Source: an uncultured Prevotella sp. | GTDB taxonomy: Bacteria; Bacteroidota; Bacteroidia; Bacteroidales; Bacteroidaceae | Assembly: GCA_900551985.1 (NCBI GenBank) | Contig: URYG01000101.1 | Span: forward strand, 1 to 11,069 | Length of the DNA stretch: 11,069 bases | Reading direction: 5' to 3' | Shown: piece after piece, positions 1 through 5,513 of the stretch | Layout of the letters: each line of letters starts with the position of its first letter | Numbering within the stretch: the first letter of the stretch is position 1 | Notes under the pieces: model-generated | Told to the model about the DNA's origin: nothing | The model's database searches: none | Seen by the model: the letters and a program-made list of their open reading frames with translations, nothing else | Translations under genes and position numbers: made by a program

Positions 1-52
1 CAATCTCGGTCGCAATCACACTCTTAGATGGAGTTCTGAAAAAAAGAATCAT
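1..52 (-). CDS. purL: Phosphoribosylformylglycinamidine synthase, N-terminal fragment (cut by window edge)
   Basis: Only the first 17 codons are visible. They read leftward from an ATG at 52-50 and stay open to the edge: MILFFRTPSKSVIATEI. I recognise this as the usual start of the large single-chain PurL of Bacteroidota, which normally exceeds 1200 residues. PurL (FGAM synthase) makes the amidine FGAM from FGAR, glutamine and ATP in the fourth cytosolic step of purine synthesis. The gene is divergent from the OmpA-type gene. A leftward promoter (137-170) and a leader hairpin (97-125) lie upstream of it. The start has no clear Shine-Dalgarno site, only a purine-rich AAAAAGAGAAA stretch, which is normal in this phylum. 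The assignment rests on recall of a short N-terminus; the sequence to the left would settle it. Confidence 0.72.
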   Translation of the reverse strand, partial: MILFFRTPSKSVIATEI

Positions 53-96
53 ACTATTTCTCTTTTTATATTGTTAATGTATTAATTCTACCTTGA

Positions 97-125
97 CAAA
101 AGCCTACATATTATATATGCTTTTG
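97..125 (-). promoter_or_regulatory. Stem-loop in the purL 5' leader
   Basis: CAAAAGC (97-103) and GCTTTTG (119-125) form a perfect 7-bp stem around a 15-base AT-rich spacer that can pair further through ATAT repeats. It lies just downstream of the predicted leftward start site and about 45 bases before the purL ATG. No T-tract follows it, so it does not look like a terminator. A role in mRNA stability or translation is possible but unproven. It does not resemble a purine riboswitch that I know. Confidence 0.35.
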
Positions 126-136
126 CTTTCCGACTG

Positions 137-170
137 CAAAGGTAATACAAAATTCTGATTTCGCCGCAAA
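137..170 (-). promoter_or_regulatory. Leftward Bacteroidales-type promoter for purL
   Basis: On the minus strand a TACCTTTG box (144-137) matches the Bacteroides -7 consensus TAnnTTTG. A TTTG -33 element (170-167) lies 22 bp upstream, close to the usual 19-21 bp spacing. The predicted start near position 130 gives a leader of about 78 bases before the purL ATG. Confidence 0.6.
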
Positions 171-279
171 GAATATGCATTTATTTTCTTTTTTTAGTTA
201 AAAAGGTGATAAATAGTGATTTAGTGGTTAAAATTATATAAATAGATTAGACGAATAAGGTTTATTGGAGTCTTATCAG

Positions 280-287
280 TAACTTTG
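280..287 (+). promoter_or_regulatory. Rightward -7 promoter box for the OmpA-family gene
   Basis: TAACTTTG followed by CA is a perfect match to TAnnTTTG, about 112 bases before the ATG at 400. No TTTG -33 element lies at the expected distance; the nearest candidate, TTG at 265-267, is too close. The promoter call therefore rests on the -7 box and its position. Confidence 0.5.
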
Positions 288-399
288 CACCCAGAAAGAG
301 ACGCATAAGGCGTTTTTATATGGAGGGCGTAACTGCCGCTTGTATAAATACATAGTGATTAAAAAACAATAACAGAAAATTTAAAAATCGAAAGCAAAT

Positions 400-1260
400 A
401 TGAAACAGACTAAAATTTTTGTAATGGCAATGATGGCTGTAGCTCTGATGGCTACTAGCTGTGCTAGTAAGAAGGATCTCCAGAATTGTCAATCTGAAAA
501 TAGAGAATTGACTGCCAATTATCAGGCAACCAAGGAGAAGCTGGCTGCTACTGAGGCTAGCCTTGCTGCTGCGCAGGAGCAGTTGGCTGGTGCCAAGAAG
601 GATTATGCCAAGTTGCAGAACTCGTTGGACAAGAGTTTGACCAATGCCAATCAGAACAACATCAGCATTGAGAAGCTCGTTGACCAGATCAATGAGAGCA
701 ACCAGTATATCCGTCACCTGGTAGAGGTGAAGAGTAAGAGCGATTCTCTGAACATGGTATTGACCAACAACCTGACCCGTTCTCTCAGCCGTGAGGAGAT
801 GAAGGAGGTTGACGTTCAGGTGCTGAAGGGTGTGGTTTACATCTCTCTGGCTGACAACATGCTCTATCAGAGCGGTAGCTACGAGGTGAACAGCCGTGCC
901 AAGGAAACTTTGAGCAAGATTGCAAAGATCATCCAGGACTACAAGGATTACGATGTACTCATCGAGGGTAACACTGATAACGTGCCTGTAAGCACTACAA
1001 GTGCCAAGATGAAGAACATCCGCAACAACTGGGACCTCTCTGCTCTCCGTGCTTCTTCTGTAGTTCAGTATCTCCAGGACAACTTCGGAATAAGTCCTAA
1101 GCGTATGACTGCTGGTGGCCGTGGTGAGTACAACCCTGTAACAACCAATGATACAGAGGTGGGCAAGATGCGCAACCGTCGCACCCAGATCATCATTACT
1201 CCTAAGCTCGACCAGTTCATGGACCTGATCGACAAGGCTCCAGAGGATTCTCAGAAGTAA
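400..1260 (+). CDS. OmpA-family peptidoglycan-binding lipoprotein
   Basis: A 286-residue outer-membrane lipoprotein that probably tethers the membrane to peptidoglycan. The signal peptide ends in lipobox ATSC with lipidated Cys21. Residues ~25-125 are Ala/Lys/Glu/Gln-rich heptad-like sequence, likely a coiled coil. Residues ~137-268 are an OmpA C-terminal-like domain: NTD (Asp193) and the Arg of LRAS (Arg217) match the pair that binds diaminopimelate in E. coli OmpA, and GGRGEYNP plus MRNRRTQI complete the motif. There is no N-terminal beta-barrel, so it resembles Pal/YiaD-type lipoproteins, though longer than Pal. The start is the only Met giving a full signal peptide; an A-rich tract replaces a Shine-Dalgarno site. 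Codons such as CGT, CTG and AAG suggest high expression. A terminator follows directly, so it is probably monocistronic. Confidence 0.93.
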   Translation: MKQTKIFVMAMMAVALMATSCASKKDLQNCQSENRELTANYQATKEKLAATEASLAAAQEQLAGAKKDYAKLQNSLDKSLTNANQNNISIEKLVDQINESNQYIRHLVEVKSKSDSLNMVLTNNLTRSLSREEMKEVDVQVLKGVVYISLADNMLYQSGSYEVNSRAKETLSKIAKIIQDYKDYDVLIEGNTDNVPVSTTSAKMKNIRNNWDLSALRASSVVQYLQDNFGISPKRMTAGGRGEYNPVTTNDTEVGKMRNRRTQIIITPKLDQFMDLIDKAPEDSQK

Positions 1261-1282
1261 TGAAATTCTGAAAGTGATATAA

Positions 1283-1339
1283 AAGAAGTGACCTCTCCTT
1301 CGTTCATTAGAAATTGAACGATGGAGAGGTCTTCTTTTT
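1283..1339 (+). terminator. Intrinsic terminator after the OmpA-family gene
   Basis: GACCTCTCC (1290-1298) pairs with GGAGAGGTC (1323-1331). An inner CGTTCA/TGAACG stem (1301-1306 with 1315-1320) extends it, with an outer AAGAAG/CTTCTT-type extension. TTCTTTTT follows on the plus strand. It sits 22 bases after the ompA stop and separates that gene from the signal peptidase gene. Confidence 0.88.
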
Positions 1340-1366
1340 AGTATTGTCTCCTTAATAAACGGTAAA

Positions 1367-2266
1367 ATGAAAAATATTTCTTGTAATCAAAAACAAGTTC
1401 TAAACATAATTAAACTGGTGCTAATTTGCTCCTTACTCATGATATTGTTATGGGTCGGTAAGTGGCTGGTGCGTATCTTCTGGTTTGATACTTTTGTTGT
1501 TCCTAGTAATTCTATGATGCCAACTTTGCAACCAGGTGACAAGATAATAGCAGATAAACTTTGTTTTGGTGCAAGAATCTATCGAAAATTCCATTTTGAC
1601 AAACAAGGGGTTGAATTACAGTGCTTTAGAATGAAAGGTATGGGGGATTTGAGGCGTAATGATGTCTTTGTGTTTAATAAACCAGTCATTAATCATCATA
1701 TTACGTTTGTTATCAATTATGTGTATTGCAAGCGCTGCATCGGCTTGCCTGGTGATTCTGTGAGCATTCGCAATGGTTATTATCGCAATAATAATGATAG
1801 GGGTGTCTTGGGCTGCAGAGAGAATCAAACTGTTTTGCGTGAGATGCCAGATACATTGATCTCTCCTGAAGTAATGTGTGCGATGCCGTACGATGAACAT
1901 TTGCCGAAGTGGACGATTAAAAATTTCGGGCCTTTGTATATTCCCCGTAAAGGGGATGTCATAACGATTACCCCCAAAGAGGCTGTACTTTATCTGGCAA
2001 TTTTAGAGTGGGAATTGAAGGGTAAAATCACAATTGATTGGGAGAAAAATAAAGTTTTTGTCAAACACAAACTTCTGTCTCGCCACACGTTCCTTCATGA
2101 TTATTATTTTGCCGGTGGTGATAATGTAGTAGATTCTCATGATTCTCGTTATTGGGGCTTGGTTCCAGACATCTATATTATTGGTATTGTAAAGCGTATA
2201 GAGTATTCAAAAGCTAGAGTAACTGGTAAGTACGATTGGAGACGCTTTCTGCGTTGCGTAAAGTGA
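1367..2266 (+). CDS. Type I signal peptidase (S26 family)
   Basis: A 299-residue inner-membrane serine protease of the LepB family, which removes signal peptides from exported proteins. One N-terminal transmembrane segment (~12-36) precedes the catalytic domain. Conserved boxes are clear: PSNSMMPTLQPGD with catalytic Ser49, KRCIGLPGD with general-base Lys122, and GDNVVDSHDSRYWG (251-264). Between the Lys box and the last box lies a ~100-residue insert containing FGPLYIPRKGD (187-197), a pattern I associate with Bacteroidota enzymes. It is shorter than the main Bacteroidota LepB, which is often above 400 residues, so it may be a second paralog; that is inference. All catalytic residues are present. 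The coding sequence is more AT-rich than ompA next door, with codons such as TTT, AAT and ATA, suggesting lower expression or another history. The ATG lies 27 bases after the ompA terminator. TAGTATTG (1339-1346) is a one-mismatch -7 box but too weak to call. Confidence 0.92.
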   Translation: MKNISCNQKQVLNIIKLVLICSLLMILLWVGKWLVRIFWFDTFVVPSNSMMPTLQPGDKIIADKLCFGARIYRKFHFDKQGVELQCFRMKGMGDLRRNDVFVFNKPVINHHITFVINYVYCKRCIGLPGDSVSIRNGYYRNNNDRGVLGCRENQTVLREMPDTLISPEVMCAMPYDEHLPKWTIKNFGPLYIPRKGDVITITPKEAVLYLAILEWELKGKITIDWEKNKVFVKHKLLSRHTFLHDYYFAGGDNVVDSHDSRYWGLVPDIYIIGIVKRIEYSKARVTGKYDWRRFLRCVK

Positions 2267-2297
2267 ATAAGTGAGTTTGAAAAAACTCACTTATTCA
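2264..2297. terminator. 15-bp hairpin at the end of the signal peptidase gene
   Basis: A perfect 15-bp inverted repeat (2264-2278 with 2283-2297) closes on a GAAA tetraloop. Its left arm contains the TGA stop codon of the peptidase gene. No long T-tract follows, but the near-symmetric AT-rich stem could end transcripts from both directions or protect the 3' end. Confidence 0.65.
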
Positions 2298-2440
2298 TAT
2301 TGATTACAATTGGGATTGCCAAATCTCATAGGTGTAAAAATTGTAGTAAAGAGTTAGATGGAGTTTTTATTGTTATCAAACACTTTTTATGGTCTTGTTA
2401 TAGATAAGCTGCCTACTTGGCAAATTCTTATTCAAGTTTC

Positions 2441-2512
2441 GCAAGTAAGCCCCACACGCCCTTTCAGGGCGTGCTGCTTAATCTTGCTTACACTTTTCAG
2501 GGCGTGCTGCTT
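2441..2512. repeat. Intergenic palindromic/direct repeat cluster
   Basis: TTTCAGGGCGTGCTGCTT occurs twice, at 2462-2479 and 2495-2512, with a 33-base period. The first copy is preceded by CACGCCC (2455-2461), which pairs with GGGCGTG (2467-2473) in a perfect 7-bp hairpin. GTAAGC (2445-2450) and GCTTAC (2486-2491) form an outer stem. The segment is much richer in GC than its surroundings. It resembles a REP-like intergenic element or the remnant of one. With only two copies and no spacer pattern it is not a CRISPR array. Confidence 0.6.
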
Positions 2513-2524
2513 GTATTCAATTAA

Positions 2525-2562
2525 AAAAGATATGCCCTCTTGCTTCGCAGCAAAAGGGCATA
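2525..2562 (-). terminator. Leftward terminator of the sus-type operon
   Basis: TATGCCCT (2531-2538) pairs with AGGGCATA (2555-2562), and TTGCT (2540-2544) with AGCAA (2549-2553). One C-A mismatch interrupts the stem and the loop is TCGC. Read on the minus strand, the stem is followed by TCTTTTTT. It lies about 120 bases beyond the small ORF at 2685-2819 and about 260 beyond the glycosidase stop. Confidence 0.72.
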
Positions 2563-2684
2563 CGCTCAGTTTTCATTATTTGATTAGTGTAAGTCAATAA
2601 TTGAACCAAATTTTAACACTAAATCTTATAAACCTAATCTTAACAATAAGCCTAGTCTATAATTCATTCATTATTTATAAATAG

Positions 2685-2819
2685 TTATTCCGTATATTCT
2701 GGTTTCTGAATCCGGTTATTATTGAATGGCAACTTATCAATTGGCGATGGATAACCACCTAACTGATTTCCGTCGCAAAAACCAGATGAAATATTAAAGT
2801 GTTCGATTTTGTAAATCAT
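2685..2819 (-). CDS. Possible 44-residue ORF overlapping the glycosidase stop
   Basis: An ORF of 44 codons starts at the ATG formed with the glycosidase stop (TAATG, one shared base) and ends in TAA at 2687-2685. The product starts MIYKIEHFNISSGFCDGNQL and ends in IQKPEYTE. It has no signal peptide, membrane segment or domain that I recognise. Its composition (Gly, Pro, Asn, Tyr, mixed charge) looks protein-like rather than random, and the overlap would suit translational coupling. However, the glycosidase frame ends in tandem stops TAA TGA, which creates the ATG by itself. It may be a real small protein, a remnant of a lost gene, or chance. Confidence 0.35.
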   Translation of the reverse strand: MIYKIEHFNISSGFCDGNQLGGYPSPIDKLPFNNNRIQKPEYTE

Positions 2820-4912
2820 TAACGACCATTATAGATAAATACGGATGAGCCTGGAAGATTCAATACCAAAGGAGTATCAATGTCGATAGCCTTGTTGATT
2901 GGCATTCCATCCAACTCTGCCTGGTTAAAGGCATGGGTCAAAGTAATCTTTCCACGAACATAAGCAGGGATATCCAATGCTTCTCTCAGAGTTGTGGTGA
3001 AGGTCTGTGCACTGGCTGAAGGGTTGCGCAAGGTAAGCACACTCTTCTTGCCGTTCCATGCTGCCCAGCCATATACATTTGCCTTCTTGCCATCCCAAGG
3101 ATTGCCACCAACCCAGTGAGCATCAGGCAATACGTCAGCCTGTTCCTGCTGCCACTTGATACACTCAGCCAAATCTTTCCACAAAGCACCTGCGTTGCCC
3201 TGGTTGTCCTTGATTTCGTCCATCAGTTTGTAGTCGTTGTACAGCTCAACCATGCCCGAACCACAGGCAAAGGCACAGCGCATCTCACGAACGATTCCGT
3301 CGTAATCCATATTCTTGGAAACGGCACCCCAACGGCTCAGGATGAATCCGTGAGTCATCAAAGTATTGATTGGACAGACTGGAGATCTCTGTATGAAGTT
3401 CTGATAAACCAAACGGTCGCGATAGGTAATCCAGCGCTCACGGTCGGTGCCCTGATCACCTGCCTCGCCGTAATCACCCTCCTGGCGCCATACTGCATCT
3501 GTGAAATGGAACCAGAATGGAGAAGCCCAGGTTCCCACGGTGGTGTTGAGGAAGATGTCTGGACGCTTCTGACGTACGGCACGCTCGATGCTGATGATAG
3601 CCTCGGCATTCTCCTCGCCTCTTGTTCCTTCGTCAGGACCGATGGCTGAAGCCTGTGCGCTGATACCATCAAACTTGAAGAAGCGGAAGTCGTAACGGTC
3701 AATCATATTGGTGCAGCAACGGATGAAGAAGTTGTAGTAATCCTCATTGCTCAGCTGCATACCTCCCTTGGAACGCCAGTAAGCACGGCGATATTCGCCA
3801 GACTGACCATAGCCGCCCACAGGACCTAACCAGGCACCGATACCAGTACCCATCTGCTTAGCCTCGTTGGCTGGCTCATCGAATCCGTTAGGGAAGTTAG
3901 GATTGAAGGTCCAGGTTCCATACTGGTCCCAACCGTCATCCCATACGAAGGCCTTTGGAGCCATCTGATATTTATCATAGAAGTGTGTCTTCCAGTGACT
4001 TACCACGTCGGCACACTGTTCTACGGTCATATTGCCCTTATAAGAAGGAGCTGGTGCGTTATTACGGTCGATGTTCAACTCATACCATGAGATATAGACC
4101 GGATAAGGTCGCCAAGCTACAGCTCTTTCACGTTCGCTGTAAGCTAGGAAAGAGCGGCGCAACTGCTTAGGCGCAACCAAGCCCACTACAGAACTGATGT
4201 TCCATGTTTTGCCAGCTTTTAAAGTGGTGTTTCTTCTCCATAAGCCTTCTATGTGGGTAGCATTGCCTTCATCCTTGCAGGAATTCAGACCCATTGGAGT
4301 TTCCAGACCAGCAAAGATATGATTGCTTGCCAGGATGGCACCACGGGTATTACCCACCACTTCTGGAGCGGTATAGGCACTGTTCTTGGCTACCAGGTAG
4401 TTCATTGCTACGATACCCTTCATAGGTAAGTCTTTGGCAGCCTGGATATCCATTTCAGTGCGCAGGTAGTGCGAGCCGTTTCGCAATACGGCGCGCCACA
4501 CGATAGAAAGTTCTTCGTATGTAAAACGAGCTTCCAGAGCCTTGCCCGCATAGCGGAGAGATGCAGTTGCTGCAGATGGATTCTCTGCCAGGGTTACCAT
4601 CTTTACATCTTCCAGTTTCATCTCGGATGCGGTAACGGTTTTGCCGTCTCCCAAGAGAACCTTAAACAACTCTGTGTTAGGCTGCAGTCCCAGCTCAGAA
4701 CAGCCGTTGAAGTAGAGTTTGCCACCTGTGTTGATGAAAGAGGCATTCAATACTTTGTTTGCCAGCTGATAGCTGTTTGCTTTCTGGGTGATTTTAGCTA
4801 CACCCGGTTGCTTTTTCTGGGGAAAGATGACAGCTTGTGCCCAACTTCCCATACACAGAGTTAATGGCATTATAAGAGTAAGTGCCAGCTTTAATAAATT
4901 GTTTTTGTTCAT
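2819..4912 (-). CDS. Exported clan GH-D (melibiase-like) glycoside hydrolase, probable alpha-galactosidase
   Basis: A 697-residue exported enzyme that probably releases terminal alpha-linked galactose or N-acetylgalactosamine. Residues 1-26 are a signal peptide ending in AQA, with no lipobox, so it is probably periplasmic. The order is an N-terminal beta-rich domain (~27-265), a (beta/alpha)8 barrel (~268-600) and a small C-terminal beta domain (~605-697), as in GH36-type enzymes. Barrel motifs are YPVYISWYE (270-278), WDDGWDQYGTW (324-334) and KFDGI (413-417). Asp415 is the likely nucleophile by analogy to KxD in GH27/GH36. The acid/base is uncertain; Asp472, Glu478 or Asp480 in TDAVWRQEGD are candidates. 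The usual GH36 acid/base motif is absent, so it may belong to a divergent branch. The exact family and substrate are not certain. It lies 77 bases after the lipoprotein gene, across a terminator-like hairpin, and ends in tandem stops. Confidence 0.75.
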   Translation of the reverse strand: MNKNNLLKLALTLIMPLTLCMGSWAQAVIFPQKKQPGVAKITQKANSYQLANKVLNASFINTGGKLYFNGCSELGLQPNTELFKVLLGDGKTVTASEMKLEDVKMVTLAENPSAATASLRYAGKALEARFTYEELSIVWRAVLRNGSHYLRTEMDIQAAKDLPMKGIVAMNYLVAKNSAYTAPEVVGNTRGAILASNHIFAGLETPMGLNSCKDEGNATHIEGLWRRNTTLKAGKTWNISSVVGLVAPKQLRRSFLAYSERERAVAWRPYPVYISWYELNIDRNNAPAPSYKGNMTVEQCADVVSHWKTHFYDKYQMAPKAFVWDDGWDQYGTWTFNPNFPNGFDEPANEAKQMGTGIGAWLGPVGGYGQSGEYRRAYWRSKGGMQLSNEDYYNFFIRCCTNMIDRYDFRFFKFDGISAQASAIGPDEGTRGEENAEAIISIERAVRQKRPDIFLNTTVGTWASPFWFHFTDAVWRQEGDYGEAGDQGTDRERWITYRDRLVYQNFIQRSPVCPINTLMTHGFILSRWGAVSKNMDYDGIVREMRCAFACGSGMVELYNDYKLMDEIKDNQGNAGALWKDLAECIKWQQEQADVLPDAHWVGGNPWDGKKANVYGWAAWNGKKSVLTLRNPSASAQTFTTTLREALDIPAYVRGKITLTHAFNQAELDGMPINKAIDIDTPLVLNLPGSSVFIYNGR

Positions 4913-4938
4913 ATCAATAGTAAGTTGAAGCTCCTTTT

Positions 4939-4977
4939 AAAAAAGGGGAACACCATCCGCTAATGGTGTCCCCCCTT
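4939..4977 (-). terminator. Intercistronic terminator/attenuator between lipoprotein and glycosidase genes
   Basis: ACACCAT (4950-4956) pairs with ATGGTGT (4963-4969), and after one A-C mismatch GGGG (4945-4948) pairs with CCCC (4971-4974). The loop has six bases. Read leftward, six T follow directly (4944-4939). It starts about 12 bases after the lipoprotein stop and lies inside what is otherwise one operon, so it probably causes partial termination or marks a processed 3' end. Confidence 0.75.
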
Positions 4978-4989
4978 GCGTGACTTAAA

Positions 4990-5454
4990 TTATTTTGTTA
5001 ATGTACATGTAATGGTCCATACCTTGGTCTCTCCATTAGCAGCCTTTACTGCATACTTGTGTGGAGTAGTCCAGTCGGCTGGAGTACCCAATGCTGGAGA
5101 TCCCTCAACAGGAGTCATTACCGCAGCTGATGAAATCTGTACTGCAACAACGATGTTGTTGAGATTCACATTATTCTTCTCCTTTTCAGAGAAGTTTGTA
5201 GGAACTGCAAATGTCAGGTTGCAGGTAGCAGCCTGGGCATCGATAGCCTCTGCTGTCTTCTGCAATTGCTTCTGGATAACCTGAGGCTGTCCGCTGGCAT
5301 TAATCTTGTCTTCTCCAATGTAACGATACCAGGCATATCCTGCTGTGATGTCATTGCCATCGAAAGTTGGAAGGTCTTTGAGATCGCTCTCAAGACAAGA
5401 ACTGAAACTGAGTGCCATGACGAGCATGGCAAGTATGATTTTAATGAATTTCAT
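4990..5454 (-). CDS. Small surface lipoprotein in the sus-type operon
   Basis: A 154-residue lipoprotein with signal peptide ending in FSSC and lipidated Cys20. Acidic residues follow (LESDLKDL), compatible with the surface-export signals of Bacteroidota lipoproteins. The rest looks like one or two small beta-sandwich modules. DLPTFDGNDITAGYAWYRYI (28-47) and the C-terminal PADWTTPHKYAVKAANG followed by ETKVWTITC (125-150) resemble domains of uncharacterised PUL lipoproteins, including the DUF5018-related group; that match is from memory. It occupies the position after SusD where SusE/SusF-like glycan binders usually lie, but is much smaller than those. A role in glycan binding is inferred from position alone. 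It starts 59 bases after the susD stop and ends just before a terminator-like hairpin. Confidence 0.7.
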   Translation of the reverse strand: MKFIKIILAMLVMALSFSSCLESDLKDLPTFDGNDITAGYAWYRYIGEDKINASGQPQVIQKQLQKTAEAIDAQAATCNLTFAVPTNFSEKEKNNVNLNNIVVAVQISSAAVMTPVEGSPALGTPADWTTPHKYAVKAANGETKVWTITCTLTK

Positions 5455-5513
5455 ATTTTCAACGTTTATTTATGATTTATAAATATGAATTTATATCTGC
5501 TTCTGCTTGCAGA

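Larger units (their letters stand above)
53..399. other. Divergent purL/ompA intergenic regulatory region
   Basis: This 347-base AT-rich spacer separates the leftward purL start from the rightward OmpA-type gene. It holds a leftward promoter at 137-170, a rightward -7 box at 280-287, a hairpin in the purL leader at 97-125, and a ~105-base ompA leader. That leader contains the short inverted repeat ACGC/GCGT (301-304 with 310-313, followed by five T), the palindrome TGTATAAATACA (341-352), and an 11-codon ORF at 320-355. I see no RNA gene and no longer coding sequence. Confidence 0.7.
2298..2684. other. Convergent intergenic region with no convincing gene
   Basis: This gap lies between the rightward signal peptidase gene and the leftward operon. 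It holds the palindromic repeat cluster at 2441-2512 and the leftward terminator at 2525-2562. The flanks (2298-2440 and 2563-2684) are AT-rich with no recognisable gene, promoter or RNA. An 80-codon plus-strand ORF at 2358-2600 runs through both the repeats and the terminator and looks spurious. Confidence 0.6.

Noticed and set aside
316..717. 133-codon minus-strand ORF over the OmpA-family gene
   Set aside because: It lies antisense to a strongly supported gene and its leucine/serine-rich product is what the reverse of that coding sequence would give.
2441..2512. CRISPR array
   Set aside because: There are only two repeat copies, with an atypical 15-base spacer, and no cas gene nearby.
2358..2600. 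80-codon plus-strand ORF in the convergent gap
   Set aside because: It is built from the repeat cluster and the leftward terminator, giving the duplicated peptide FRACCL, and has no supporting start context or recognisable domain.
2267..2684. Insertion sequence or integration scar
   Set aside because: No transposase fragment, terminal inverted repeat pair or target duplication is visible; only a short palindromic repeat cluster is supported.
3116..3649. 177-codon plus-strand ORF inside the glycosidase gene
   Set aside because: It is antisense to a gene with clear catalytic motifs; it shows no domain, signal peptide or promoter of its own.
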